Shown here one piece after another: positions 1-12,791 of a DNA stretch of 64,000 bases. The notes beneath the pieces are model-generated. The model had not been told where the DNA came from and made no database searches. It saw nothing but the letters and a program-made list of their open reading frames with translations. Position numbers and translations under genes: made by a program. Numbering within the stretch: the first letter of the stretch is position 1; each line of letters starts with the position of its first letter. Where the stretch lies: the NCBI GenBank assembly GCA_020698575.1, contig CM036254.1:27990526-28054525 (forward strand), written 5' to 3'. This DNA comes from Bostrychus sinensis (taxonomy: Eukaryota; Chordata; Actinopteri; Gobiiformes; Eleotridae).

Positions 1-1477
1 GCACCACTTCATGTGGGATGGTTCAATATGTATGATTACAAATTAAATTTGAGTAGCAACTGTCTAGACGAATAAGAACTTGCTATTTTCAAAGACATAT
101 GAAAATTAGTGTTATCAGAAATTATAAAAGATCATGTCTGGATGTGCTCAGCGGCTTTTGTGGGGACTGGACATGAGCTCCGTTTGTTGTGTCATGCAAT
201 AAACTTTTTTGCGCTGGACTCTCTCTCGTCTGCTCCTTGTTTTTGGATATATTTATGTATTTTTTTATTCTCCAATGCAAAAGGAAATGGAAACATAGAG
301 CTGTGGGAACATAATCAGTGCTCTTTAACATGATAATGATAAAAAAAAATAAACAAATTAATGAAAATGAGTATAAATGAAATCATTTTGCAAAAGAATA
401 TTCTTGAATAGCTTTTAATATTGAAACCATTGGACTTTTGCATAGTATTTAAAAAGTTTGTATTTGGACAGAGCACTCATCTCTTGGAAAAGCTCTCCAG
501 AAAGGTGTGGGAACTTAAATAACTTCTTGCCTAAGTTCATGTCCTCCTGGAGCTGAGGTCAGACCATACGGCTGTTTGACTCATCTGTTCATAAGCCTTA
601 TGGTGCTTTAACACTGTTGGGATGAAAGCCACTGATTCCACTAAAGTCGCTCCTTGCGCACATTGCTTGACCGGTCCAGAGCTTCTATAGAGGGGATTAT
701 TGCATGACGACACAGCGGTGCAATTGGTCATTAGGATAAAAGCCCTGCTCTTCTCAGCCTGTGGTCTGCCGTTAATGACTGGATTATATAAAAGTAATCT
801 CAACATACAGATACATGACGAATCAAGGTGAACGCAGCATGAACAGTGAACCTATGGCTGTTCATAAACTTGAAAAAGCTTGTTGACTTGAAATTTAGAA
901 ACCTAACTAATCACCTGACTGCCTTTGATAGAACGTTCGGATAAAAGCAAGAGTAAAACTTTCTGGCTACAGTAGCACAATGACATGTTTTTTGTGTGCA
1001 CCAATTCCCTACAATTACAAATTAGGCTTTCATAATGTTTGAAGCTCAATTATGCTCCTTATAGTGAAGTGTTTCTGAAGTCATGGCTCAGGACCAAAAG
1101 TAGGTCAAGAAGTTGAAGAGAGGTTTAATGTTTATTTGAAGCTAACATATTTGTTCAATTAAATCAAATTGAGAAACAGATTTTAACTTGAAGCACGAAG
1201 GGGGCATTTACACGACAGCAGTAGATGTGAAAATTTTTTAGGCCAGCAATCAACGACGTCACCACTGTAGAAGAAGCCACAGCTAAAACTTTAACTACAA
1301 CAAATTAATCTTGTGATAAACTCTGATGCAACAGATGTATACATGTAATACAGGAAAGTATCAAAAAATTAGTTGAGTAGCTCCTCACTGTAGGACAAAA
1401 ACACTTCTCTGCACATTTCTAAAAGATTGCATATTCGGAAAACAAAAACATTCTCATTCAATTTCTTTTTTTTTTTT

Positions 1478-1800
1478 TTAATATAGCTCAGTATCACACT
1501 TCAAAGGGCTTTACAAACAGTCACACAATCAAACTTAAACAGAAACAATAATTAAATTAATCTAAACAGTCCCAGGATGTTCCCTGTCCTTAGACCCTTC
1601 TTCCCAGTAAGGAAAAACTCCTAAAAAAACAGAAACCTTATGGAGAACCACATGAAGGAGAAGAAGTGCAGGCTATAAATGTGTCTAGGACTATTAAATA
1701 AAGTCCACTAGCTCATTTATAGTATCATAGTTTGGGTTTGTAAGGATGCAGGAGGTGGGGAGGACTTCAGGTGAACGGGGGTGAGGTTCTCGTGAAGATG
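1478..1800 (-). mobile_element. L2-like LINE 3' tail, copy 1
   Basis: Shares words with 39935-40450 in order: AGTATCACA, CAAAGGGC, ACAAACAGT, CCTGTCCTTAGACCCT, CTTATGGAG, TGTCTAGGACT and TTAAATAAAGTCCA.TAGCTCAT. A T/A-rich run adjoins the left end. Confidence 0.6.
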
Positions 1801-3474
1801 GAAGGCCAATCCACAATCGTATAATTGCGTAAACAGAAAGTGCAGACCTCAATCATTGTCGCAATCTGTTTCCATGCCCATAACTGAAATTCACATTTTG
1901 TTTCATTAATCACCCTTTGTGGCCATAGTTAGTATATTTGGCCCTGTATCTCACAATGTTACAGACTCCTTTAAATATTTTTGGAACCAGAGAGTGAGCC
2001 AGATCCACATAAAAACTAATTTGTTGCTTGGGCCATTACTGAACTTAATGAATATTTAATCAAAATGTAAAGTTTATAGTCAACCAATTAATGTTGGTAA
2101 AACATAACCTCCCTGGTGTAGAAAGTCTTAAAACTTTAAATGCTACTAAGATGTTGGAAGGTGACTGTATGACATCTAAGCAGAAAAAATACTGCTACCT
2201 TATTCCATATCTTTGTCATTACTATAGCCTATATTATACATTTCCCCAAGTAGGCACCCATAGTCTGCAAATCTTCTGGAGGGGCAGCCTCTATTTCAGA
2301 CAATTTTACCTCATTTCGAAGATGGTGTTGGAGAGAGAGCTGTCATAGATGTCTGCCCAAGGTCTTTCATGTGCGTTTAATTGGGTTGATGTGTGACAAC
2401 TGCGAAGGCCACCGAATATATCCAGTATATACCACTCCAATCATTTCCATACTCATCAAACAATTGGGTGACACCTTGTGCACTATATCCAGGCGTTGTT
2501 AAGTTAAGAAAAAGAAAATTCAATCACTCCTTTAAAAAATACTGAAGTGACTTGTGTGTGGATCAAAAGTCACGAGATAAAACCAAAGAACAAACAAGAG
2601 ACGCTGCAATAACCACAGATAAACCCTTCGGCAGTGTGTGCATCACTCAAACTCTGTCTATACTATTGACTAGAATGTAGCAGTGTTTATGGCCTCAAGA
2701 TTTGAAAATTGCATCCATTGGCGTAAGAATTATTTGAAGATGTACACTCGTTCTCACATAACCAATAAGTCTCTTCAGCTCTTGGCAGAAAACAGGCGGC
2801 TCTTCTGTGATTCTTGACTCAACAGCATAAGCCTCGCCTGGCCAGTCACCAGTCAGTGGCCCCATGCTGTGTGAGTGGTGTGTCCCCCTCTGGAGATAAT
2901 CGGATTCAGGACTGTCACAATAACAGGGTCAGACTTGCTACATAGAGGTGTCATTGTCACTGAGTTTTGTGACAGATGTTCAGTGTTATTTCTAATGTGA
3001 TATTCAAGTTGAACCTGCTTAATATATTCTTGTGACATTTTTGTAAAAGATTATTTGAGAAAGAAGGCGGACTGTTGCATTCAGAGGTATTTGTGGAAAG
3101 TGTGAAATATGTCATAATTTTTGGCTAAAGGTCTGTGGCGATTGCCCAGTCATCAATTCAAGAAAAGTGTAAAAATGTCATCTAGATGTAGTTTGTAAAG
3201 TTGAAGCTCTTACATCTCATAAATTTAGAATAGACCTTTAGAGATTGTTTTCAGCTTAAGCTATAACCTAGCATCTCTGATATCATGCAGTTTAGTGACT
3301 TAGTTATGGAAATGCACCCAATTGAGATTTTGTTAAAGTATCTAGCTGGAGAATTAGCCTACTGTGCATGTTTTAGGTTGATAGGGAAAACTGGAGGACC
3401 CCAAGAAAACCCACCCAGACACGAGCAGGATTTGACATTTACTTTTTTGTTCACTGGCCTCTGTGGGTAGTCTT

Positions 3475-4080
3475 TGTTTAAGTTTAAGTTTTTTAGGTCA
3501 CATAAAAATATAATAGTTGTACTAATACACTTTGTAATACATATACAGATACAGTACATATATACAAAGAGAAAAACAATAACATTACAACCGAAAAGGT
3601 GTAGGCTGAAGCCACAGCTTATTACGCCTACCCTATTTACTTTACTACATCTACCATGTGATATCGAGACAATTTTTTTTTTTTTTTTAAATATCTCTTC
3701 ATTCTTTGATAGAAGATCAAACATACGAAAAAATAAATATAAAACAAACAACAACAAAGAAAACAAACAAAATTCAAATTTCATTTTCACATTTGTTTAT
3801 AATAAATTTTTTAAATAGTTTTTTAAAGTAAATTAGTGAATTGCTCCTCTTAAGTTCATCTGTAATCCCAGAATTCCACAAATTTACCCCTTTAACAGAA
3901 ATGCAGTTTTCCTTTACATTAGTTCTAACAGCCTGTTTTTTAAACATGTCCTCTCCCCTCAGATCATATTTATTATCTCTGTCTTCAAACATACACAAAA
4001 TATTATTTGGCAATAACTTTTTTTTTACTTTTATACATAAACAATACTGTACTAAGACTAACTAAATCATATAATTTTAA
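3475..4080 (-). mobile_element. LINE 3'-end remnant with C-terminal coding piece
   Basis: A minus-strand frame at 3774-4013 reads DRDNKYDLRGEDMFKKQ, VRTNVKENCISVKGVNLWNS and ELKRSNSLIYFKKLFK, the pattern of the C-terminus of fish non-LTR ORF2 proteins (RTT.K..CISV.G..LWNSL...). Downstream on the same strand, CGFSLHLFGCNV and an A/T-rich 3' region follow, up to about 3475. The rest of the element is missing. Confidence 0.6.
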
Positions 4081-4550
4081 TGCTTTAAATTTAAAAAAAT
4101 ATTGGTTTAGTTGATTCATTATAAGCCGAATGGTTGATGATCCTTATAGCTTTTTTTGGTAAGATAAAAACTGGTTTTGTATTTGTTGCATTTGTCAAAA
4201 GTTACTAGCCAATTAGTGTTGTTACTAGCCACAATTTAATTTGTTTTTGTGTATATTTTTTAGTATATGATAAGCTTAAAGAAATATAAAATTTGGTTTT
4301 GGACAGGGATTTATCACATACTAAAAAAACAGGTTTACTTTTATGAAACACCAATTGGTACTTGCACGATACTCTATGCCCTTGTCGACTGATGCTCTAA
4401 TGTAATTTTGGTTTATTTTATTTTTTTATTGTTTAATAAATATTTATAGGAGGCAGAATAAACTGTACCTTTGTCTTTGCAGTTTCACATATTTTAAAAC
4501 ATGTTAATTTCTTTAAATTAATATTTTTCTTCCCTTAAACTCAATTATTT

Positions 4551-4800
4551 GGCCAGTTGGGTAGTATTAATGTCAAGCCCTGGACATGGGGAGAACATGC
4601 AAACTCCACACAGAAAAGCCATCTTCCCACTTCAGGAATTGAACCTAGGAAGTCATGTTTGTGAGGCGATAGTGCTAACCCTTTTGCCACCACGCTCAAG
4701 GCATGCAAGCTCCATTTAGTCTGCCAGCCCAAGGATCAAACCCACAAACTCCTTGCTGAATGGCAGGAAGGTTAACCACTCTGTCACTGTGGACCCCTGT
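4551..4800 (-). mobile_element. SINE-like repeat (tandem heads), copy 1
   Basis: Contains ACATGGGGAGAACATGCAAACTCCACACAGAAA and GAATTGAACCTAGGA..TC.TGTTTGTGAGGCGATAGTGCTAACC. A second similar head (GATCAAACCCACAAACTCC, TTAACCACTCTGTCACTGTGGACCCC) follows. Reverse-complement B-box words fit a tRNA-derived head on the minus strand. Confidence 0.55.
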
Positions 4801-5039
4801 ATAGTATGTGCCGCATAATACAAAAAACAGACCAAATAAACATCCATGAGACCTTTAGACATAATCCTAAGACCTGTCTGAAGTCTGATAGCACTAGGTT
4901 TTGGCATGCCCTCTCATTGACACCATTATTCATTATAGATACAGTATTAACACAGTGTCTTTCCAATGCACTTTCCACCTTGGGGGATTCCTTCGGGGCG
5001 TGTTTGTTCATACACTGCTAGACTTTACTTTGGACATGC

Positions 5040-5290
5040 TCCAGAGAGCCGCATAAGCAAGCGCTCTCCTTTCACTTCTCTTCCAATCAATTGTGGATGT
5101 TGCTGCCATTTGACAGGCAATCCGATACACGGGTCATAAAGTCTCATATCGCTTTGTGCATGGCTTTCAGAAGAACACAGGGAGATCCAACGCGGGGCGG
5201 GTGGCGCTGTGCGAGGGGCGTCTATGGCCCGTGGCTCAGCATTAATCACGAGCATGAAAGAGAAGCTGGTGGAGCTGTTTATGACGTATA
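5040..5290. other. GC-richer single-copy block
   Basis: CAACGCGGGGCGGGTGGCGCTGTGCGAGGGGCG stands out from an AT-rich setting. No splice-bounded coding frame is evident. It could be an enhancer or an unrecognised exon/promoter. Confidence 0.25.
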
Positions 5291-5539
5291 ATCCACTAAG
5301 ATGTCAGAGTTCTGAGTAAGACGGTCTCAAAGACATTTAATTGCTATTTAATGTTTTGGTACATTGTTGATATTATTGTTTTATTTTTGTAACCCTAACC
5401 CAAAATTACCACAGACCATGGACATAGCTTTTATATTTGGTCTAAGCATGTACAGTAACTGAGTACGTGTTGATACCAAACAGGGTTGTTAAACAAGTAT
5501 GGCAGCATGAACCCATAATCAATAAAGTTCCCCTGTGCT

Positions 5540-6060
5540 AAATCAACCTTTTTTGAGTTTTTAACCATGTTTTAATGTTATTTGCACATCAAAAACATAC
5601 CTGGAGTAGTATTTTGTTTGATTCACGCTTGTTTGAGTAATCCTGTTTGCTGAGCCTGTCCCATTCTCAAGAGCTGGAAAACATTTGGTCTCAAGGTTCT
5701 ACCTAGATATGTGAAACCAGGAAGTGCTCCTGTCTCTAAAGCCCATACACCATCACTGGGCTCATTCTGATCATTTCAGTGCTTAAATTTCTGTTACTAT
5801 GAAGCAGTCAGCTCATTTATCTATCTGTTGGCGTCATGTTGCTAATAAATAGCTATTTTATGCTCTATCCAGTCCCCACCATTGCCAGCAGGGGGCGACA
5901 CACACCTAATCCTAGCATTCTCTGCAAAGTGAAAGAGCCAGCTTAGAGACATTTTCCATACATATACATCATTAAGTTATAAAAGCGTAAAATACTAATG
6001 CAAAGATGCCCAAAACTATTTAAAAAAGCCTGAAAAAACACATAATATAGGACATTTAAT
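5540..6060 (+). mobile_element. TTAA MITE family, copy
   Basis: ACATACCTGGAGTAGTATTTTGTTTGATTCACGC, TCATTTATCTATCTGTTGGCGTCATGTTGC, CCAGCAGGGGGCGACA and ATAATATAGGACATTTAA match the family in order. The left end is decayed. Confidence 0.65.
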
Positions 6061-7710
6061 GGCTTTTCAATTAGATGTTCGCAAAAATGTTACCAAAATA
6101 AATGTAAAAATCAAGAGATGGGAATACAGTGTCCATAAACACTTAGGGGTGAATACTTGTTTGTCAATGTATGTCTCTCCCATTGTCTAGGGCAGGAGTC
6201 TCCATCCAGTAGGTTCTTATGAAGAACTGTTATTTTCATGAAGATAAGTTACTGAGTCAAGGCAATAGAAGACACAACAAGTTTTAATGATAAGTGTGTG
6301 TGTTTTTGTTTTTTTTATATATATGAAAGTATCAAAGCATCAGTAGTCTTTGCGAATTACTGGCCACTGTCTAGTGTGTGCCCCGCCTTAAGCCCATAAT
6401 TAAGGGCTTAGTCTCCAGTACAGGGAACCTCTAATGGTAATAAGTGGAAGATAAATTAATGAATGTTAACTATGTACAAGCAGCTCTCTAAGCAGCATCT
6501 AAGGCCTAGCCTGTCCAGCCAGTCTATCTTTTTTCCTATTCTATACAAGAAAAGTTAGTCTGGTATCCCTTTACTTGAGTTTCATTTCTATGGGCAAAAC
6601 AATCACAGGTGGAGTAACCAATCAGAGAAACAAAGGGATAAGCAGTGCACCCTTGACCTGTAATCCAAACAAACATGGCAAATTGTTGCTGGTTTTGCCA
6701 TAAAACACCAACAGGGACAGCAGCAAAAAACATTTTTTACGAAGAGTTGTGGAAAATGTCAGTGGCCATTACATTGTACGTCAAAAGGACTTTTCTGTTG
6801 TTAAAATGCCAACAGGATAAAGAGAGAGAAAAAAAAAAAAAAAACGCACAGAGGATTGAACAACAACGCAGACTTCAACAGAATCAACAGGTGATGAAGG
6901 AAAGCACCAAACACTGTTAATCAGGTCAGAGAAGTTATTAAATTTGCTCTGTATTAGCCCCACACCATCTTGGTTAATTTTGATGGCGATGCCTGAGACA
7001 CCAGACTCTCCTGCTTTCAAAAAGAAAGTCAGATGGGCCCATAGTTGCGGGGATATAGGCTCCAGCCACCTACAAATGAGACCGTGCTTGTATAGGTGAA
7101 TTGGTGAATCTAAATTGCCCATATTGAAGTGATAATGGTTGTCTGTCAGCGTATGTCTCTAAGTGTTAGCCCACGCACTTAACTGATCTTTGATAACCTT
7201 CTGCAACCGAGCACTTGTAAGCCTCCACAAGTTTGCCATTGTAGGGAAGATAAACTTGTACCATATAAAATATCAATCTTCCCCAGTATCTCCTCCCATG
7301 GATCATACACTAAACATGGTCTTGTGCAACACTTAACCAAACAAACAAAAAAACAAGGATGTGATTACAAGAATACACTTCGGTTTTGGTATCTTTAACA
7401 TCTGACATTTGACTCTTTCGATCATAGCTTGAATCCCCCATTCCCATGTTGTTTCCCCCTCCGGTTTTATCCTAAGCACACTTCTCTCGTCTCCTTATCT
7501 CAACCTTATCATAGTCTTATTCTCTGCTGCAAAAGAAATGCTCGGGGGACTTAGCCGCGGCTGCTAGGTATAAGTAATCCTATCAGTGATGTTGAGGCTT
7601 GTATTGTGAACATGTAAGAAGTCAAGGAGAGTCCAGCCGAGCGCTCAAGGCTGTTTCTCTTTATCAGCTACTGTTCATCTCTCACCGCAGTGGCTACAAC
7701 ATGCGCGGAC

Positions 7711-7740
7711 CGCGGAGTGGGGTGGGGGGTGGGGGGGTGC
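7711..7740 (+). other. G-run cluster, possible G-quadruplex
   Basis: Runs of 4, 6 and 7 G separated by single T (7719-7737), after GCGCGGACCGCGG. The long runs can supply four G-triplets. No promoter evidence accompanies it. Confidence 0.4.
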
Positions 7741-7949
7741 TGTGACCTTGACAGTGCATTTGTGTGGATTATAGGAACACACTTGACTGAAGGTTGACTG
7801 GTGTTTTTACACTATGGAGTGCTAGTAGTGTATATATCAGCAAATGGCGGATATGTGGAATAATACAAAGCCAATTCTGAAAACATTGGGGCATTGTACA
7901 GTGCCTGTTTATATGATTATTTTATTTATTAAGGGACAAAAGCTATACA

Positions 7950-8560
7950 AACTTATCTGGGCCTATGTGAAAAAGTAAGGTGCCTGGCAAATCATGAATT
8001 AACTGTGATTAACCAGTTTTTGGAAAGGTGAGTAAAAGGAAATTGTTACAAAGCTGTTTTTAAGGCTTTTGGGACTCCAGCAAACCAAGTTGAGAGCCAT
8101 TATGCAAAAATGGAGAAGACTTGGAACAATGGTGAATCTTCCCAGGATTGGCCGAACCACCAAAATTACTTTAGGAGCACATCAATGACTCATTTAGGAA
8201 ACGGCCCAGGTCCTGACACAGCAAAGCAGCCCAGCACACTACCACTACCATGTTTGACTGTTGGTATGGTGTTTTAAGAAATGCCCTCTGAAAAAAGTTG
8301 AACTTTTGTCTCATCAGTCCACAGAATAGTTTCACAAAAGTCTTGGAGATCATCAAGTTGTTTTTTGGCAAATGTAAGAAGAGCCTTTGTGTTTTTGGTC
8401 TGCAGTGGTTTCCCTTTGAAATTTCCTGCGGATGCAACTTTTGATCTATCTGTTTCTTGTTGAATCATGGACACTGACCTTAACAGACACAAGAGTTTTG
8501 TAGTCCTTTAAAATGTTGTTGTGGGTTCTTTTGTGACCTTGTGGGTAAATGTATTTAAAC
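7950..8560. pseudogene. Fossil Tc1-like transposon with internal inverted segment
   Basis: The left end (GGGCCTATGTGAAAAAGTAA, then GAATTAACTGTGATTAACC) is typical of fish Tc1 elements. Plus-strand 8045-8187 encodes the DNA-binding part: LLGLQQTKLRAIMQKWRR, then TMVNLPRIGRTTKITL. From about 8200 to 8545 the sequence is instead on the minus strand: KKQLDDLQDFCETILWTDETKV (catalytic D in LWTDE), with QQSNMVVVVCWAALL further on. The minus segment resumes exactly where the plus segment stops (the host-proximal end reads as the codons following the paired-like domain), so an internal piece appears inverted. The 3' half of the transposase and the right end are missing. Transposase was a cut-and-paste DDE enzyme; this copy is dead. 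Confidence 0.75.
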
Positions 8561-9735
8561 ACCCTAACACTACTTCAAATTACCACAATTTGTGATTGAA
8601 GAGATCTTCTGATTCCACAAAATTTTGCATACCATGTACTCTTCAGTGGTATGCACTAAAGATAGTGAATAGCCAAAAATAATACAAACCTGCCAGATCT
8701 GACTGACAGTTTCCAGCCCAAACAGAACTTAAAACCTGCACAAAAAGGCCAGCCCAAATCACAACTATCTTATTTTAAAACAAATGCACTACTATATGAG
8801 TGGGAGCACACAGCATTTTATTGTATTGTGTATTTTTGCTTTGTTTGCAATAAAAATTACTTTAAAACTATTTTGTTGGTATTTTCTCCAGAATATTTTC
8901 AAAAAACCTGCGAAATGTTGTGAAACAGACCAAAGTTTATAAACCAGCTCAATGCAATTTTTTTTTTGTAGTCTGGTGAGCCATTCTCTCCTACCTTCTT
9001 TTTGAAAACAGGACAGTCTGGTTCCTCACTTGCAGCAAAACATTTCTCCGGTCGATTAGGAACTGGCACTCGGCCATATTTGTTTTGGTCAGTGGTGCGT
9101 TGCTTGCGCCTGTCATTGTTCTGCCCATAGAAACGTACGTGAAGGGGTACTAGCCTAACTTCTTTGTATAGAATAGAAAAAGAGTTTATTTGGCTGGTCA
9201 GGCTAATTTTCTTCAGGCCAAGGTGTTCAAAGGAAGCCCAGTTGTGTGGAAACCAGCCAAATCTGGCAACACTGAATACAAATGCAACTCAAATAATTTG
9301 CACCTATTTCAGAGTAACACATTTATTAGATTTTTTTATCTTTTTATTTTTCTTTAGAAGGTCATCTGGAAAAGGTTTGTTTGGCCCCGATGAAGTGACA
9401 AATTGTCCTGGATGACTGAAAACCTAAACTGTTGTTATAGTTAGGGCTTTTATTTAATATATTTGTAAAATGCATTGGAATAGGGTGCTTAACCAAGTGA
9501 TTGAACCAACTACATTATATAAGAAAAATATCTGTGAGTGGTGTCAAATTTACTATCATATTGATAATGTTTATTGTCCAAATGGCAAAAGCTCACCTAT
9601 GCCCCAAACCAAAACTGCTCCATCCTATCCTGTCTTATTTTTGCTCTAATGACCGGTCGACCTTTAACTCTCCTCGGCCTCGTGACTGTTGTTACAAGCT
9701 TGACCTTCCTGTTGTATCCTCTCCCCGTTCCACAG

Positions 9736-9949
9736 ATGGACCCCTGGAAATGCCCCTGTTCCAGCTCATTCCCTCCCAGAGACAGCTGGTTTTTCAGGGC
9801 GACCGGCTCCCCCTGCAGTGCACCGCCTCCTACCTCGACCCCTCCATGGAGCTAAGATGGCGGCACAATGGCCACGCTGTGAGCACACACGAGGAGAAGG
9901 GCGTGTTGGTGGAGGACAGCCTGATCCACGACTGCAGCCTCGTGACCAG
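9736..9949 (+). CDS. adgra2: ADGRA-type adhesion GPCR, exon for first half of Ig-like domain
   Basis: Internal coding exon, preceded by a pyrimidine-rich tract ending in CAG and followed by the donor GTAAGG. One base of the first codon comes from an unseen upstream exon. The last two bases (AG) join the T that opens the next exon to give Ser. The product of about 71 residues contains FQLIPSQRQ, QGDRLPLQC and LRWRHNG: the B-strand Cys and C-strand Trp of an Ig fold, in the order known for GPR124/GPR125. SLIHDC near the end resembles GPR124 more than GPR125. In this family the domain is extracellular, follows the leucine-rich repeats, and in GPR124 contributes to the Reck/Wnt7 co-receptor complex. 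The paralogue call rests on remembered family features. adgra3 or a fish-specific duplicate remains possible; the subfamily itself is secure. Confidence 0.85.
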
Positions 9950-10828
9950 GTAAGGATATACTGGTCTGTGAGCCCGGGAGCTGATTAGCCACTGACACAA
10001 ACCTTTTGGGACGTAGAGGAGTCCAGTCAAGCAGAATAAGTCAATAAGACATGCAAATAAGCAGGAGGATGAATTTTAATGAGATACAGAGTGGAACATG
10101 CAACCAGTGCAGAACATGTGGTAATTGGTTTAGTGCCGTCATGGTATTGGTCGGGACAAGTGACCATGCTGGGAGTATGTGGTTAGTGTGTAAATGTGGG
10201 CCACAGATTTTTTTTGGTAATCTACTTTTAATAAACTAAAAGCTCCTAATTATTCATTTATGCCCAAGCACACAGATGCATTAAACTAGATTTTAAATAA
10301 GTTTGATTGAAAAACACTTACTATCTTGTTTGTGTCTGTTTTATGGGTTTTATAACATAGCACAAGAGACAGGATTTTTCACCACCATCACCCGGACCCT
10401 TTCCTGAAATCTTTTCCACTAGGTTGAAACTGGGTGGGATGGGTCAGTTTGGGGGTGTTTCCACTTAACAAAGTGTTCCAAAGTGTTCCCAAAAAGCATT
10501 CCAAACCATTCTACTTCTCTTTGTGATAAACAGCCGTATTCCATCAGAGGACGCGCTAATGTTAAGGCGACTTTTTCAAAAAATAAAGCTAGCGTATATT
10601 AGCAACAGCTGTTTTGTGGTTTAGCAAAGTACGGCTCTCGTTTTAAGAATCTAAACATTACATTTTTAGTTTAGACTGGATTAAACACAAGGTAAACTCA
10701 TGTGGTTATATGTTCAGTGGTTAAAATGTGTTAAAGCGGTGCAGAGAAGTGAATTTAATGCTCCGAAATCTGGCAGCAAACCTGAAGTAGTCTCCTGTTT
10801 CCTGAAGCTAATACAGCTTTAGCTCCAA

Positions 10829-11143
10829 CCTCACACAGACACACACCAGCTTCACACAGACACACACCAGTCTCACACAGACACACACCAGCCTCACACA
10901 GACACACACCAGCCTCACACAGACACACACTAGCCTCACACAGACACACACCAGTCTCACACAGACACACACCAGCCTCACACAGACACACACCAACCTC
11001 ACACAGACACACACTAGCCTCACACAGACACACACCAGCCTCACACAGACACACACTAGCCTCACACAGACACACACTAGCCTCACACAGACACACACCA
11101 GCCTCACACAGACACACACTAGCCTCACACAGACACACACCAG
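10829..11143. repeat. 21-bp minisatellite, 15 copies
   Basis: Unit tcacacagacacacaccagcc, very uniform in length. Variation is mostly at two bases of the CAG/TAG and CC/TC ends. Because 21 is a multiple of three, an open minus-strand frame of 7-residue repeats (GVCLCEA/SVCLCEA) results. It is non-coding in context (large intron). Confidence 0.9.
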
Positions 11144-11685
11144 AATTTATGCTCATCTTTTTATTAAATGTTAGCAGCACCTTGATGTTGTAAAAGTGAG
11201 TTTTTCAAAGACATTATTATCACAACTTTTGTTGCGCTTGTGTGACGTCACTGTTTATGTAACAGACGTGGGTCTCCTGGACCCAGAGGAATAGAAACAC
11301 AAGCAGGTTTTGGGGCTACCCGTTCTAAGGCGTCCCGTCCTGACACGTCCTGTACAGTTCTGCCTAGTGGTTGTTTGTACTCAATTCCCTCAACTTTTCA
11401 CACCTGAAGATGATCACAGGGTGGCCCTAGTACTATGTCTAGGCCAAATAGATGTTTGAATGTGTGAGGATATGATCTGGAGGCCAGCTGATGACGTGTC
11501 TTGCTATGCGAGAGGAACATAGTGATAATTTCAGCGCTTAAACTGTCACTGTGTAGAACTCATTTCATTTAGCTGTTAGTGCTGTGTTGCTAGCAGCCCC
11601 AGTGGCAACTCCCGGACAAGGGAAAACCAAAAGGAAAGAAGAATGTTGGTTTGTACTGGCTGCCTAACATTGTACAAACTCAATT

Positions 11686-12210
11686 TCAAAGGTCCCCTAT
11701 TCTTCCAAATTGAATTTTTTTAAGCTTTCAATGTCATAATGTTGTTTGCACCTCAAAAGCGTACCTGGAGTAGTATTTTGTTTCATTCACGCATGTTTTA
11801 GTCATTCTGTATGCTGAACCTGTCCACATTTCAAGACTGCCCGGGTCTCTACATAGACCTGTGAACCAGGAAATGCTCCTGCACGTTTCTAAACCCCATA
11901 CACTGGAACTATCATGATAATTTCAGGGCCTAAATTGTCATCACCGCCAAGCAGTCTGCTCATTTATATATCTGTTAGCGTCATGTTGCTAATTGCTGTG
12001 CTAAATAGCTATTTTATGCTCTGTTCATTCCCAACCTTACCAGCAGGGGGCAACAGACACCTAATCCAAGCGTTCTCTGCCAGATATACATATTCATATC
12101 CATGCATATATTTTATTTTAAGTTTTAAAATGTGAAATACTAATGCAAAGGTGTCCACTAATAACTATTAAAAAAAAGAAGAAAAAGAAGCATAATATAG
12201 ATCCTTTAAA
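11686..12210 (+). mobile_element. TTAA MITE family, copy
   Basis: AAAGGTCCCCTATTCTTCC left end; GCATAATATAGATCCTTTAA right end. Between them lie GTACCTGGAGTAGTATTTTGTTTCATTCACGCATG, CTCATTTATATATCTGTTAGCGTCATGTTGCTAAT and CCAGCAGGGGGCAACA, shared with 5540, 26838 and the inverted 35570 copy. Confidence 0.7.
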
Positions 12211-12791
12211 CAAAAATAAAATAAAATACATAATAGTATTTAAAGCTCTTTCACAGTCTCTACTTGATGGGATAGTTGGTGCTCACATTTCTGTATCATT
12301 TATGATTCTTGGTGCAGATATTTAGCTATGTTAGATAAACATGACTAAACCACTTCAGTCGGTGAATGCATTTTGCAAATCTGCATAAATGTGCATACAT
12401 TTAAATTACCGCTGTATTATGCACACTCACTGTATATGCATGTTTGTGTTTACACCTCTCTCTGATTTCCCTTTTGTTACGGCGTCCTTGATAACGATCT
12501 GAGAGGACAGGCCTGAATTGGCTTGGCGCGTTGCCAGAGCCTCAGACCAATCAGCAGCTGCTCTCTGGAGGCCGTCTGTCTGTCTGTCTGTCCGTCCGGC
12601 CGCTCCCCCGGCTCTGCTCCGGAGCTCATCACACGCTAACATCAACACATGCTCAATCAGAGTCGCAGCCACTGATGTAATACCTCAGACTGGTCTATGT
12701 CTAGAAACTTGGACTTTAGACTACATTTTTAAAAAGCTGGATTTTCATTTTACACATGAGAGCTGCTATGTACCCAAATAAAGAGGGACTT

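Larger units (their letters stand above)
1..9735. other. 5' intron or upstream flank of the ADGRA gene
   Basis: No protein-coding exon is recognised. The signal peptide, LRR and LRR-cap exons expected before the Ig exon are not visible here, so they are likely further left, although very short 72-bp LRR exons could be missed by eye. Repeats found: L2-like tail (1478-1800), LINE C-terminal remnant (3475-4080), SINE-like remnant (4551-4800), TTAA-MITE (5540-6060) and Tc1 fossil (7950-8560). The intervals 1-1470, 1810-3470, 4081-4550, 6060-7940 and 8560-9735 are AT-rich with nothing further I can name, except a G-rich run near 7719-7737 and a GC-richer block at 5040-5290. Confidence 0.6.

Noticed and set aside
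10829..11143. CRISPR-like regular direct repeats
   Set aside because: Units are head-to-tail without spacers, in a vertebrate intron; a minisatellite.
10755..11180. Cys-rich 141-codon minus-strand frame of 7-residue repeats
   Set aside because: It is the 21-bp minisatellite read in frame; period divisible by three explains the openness.
12427..12781. Overlapping open frames on both strands in a GC-richer stretch
   Set aside because: No matching splice phases with the ADGRA gene, no domain; a (CTGT)n run contributes to openness.
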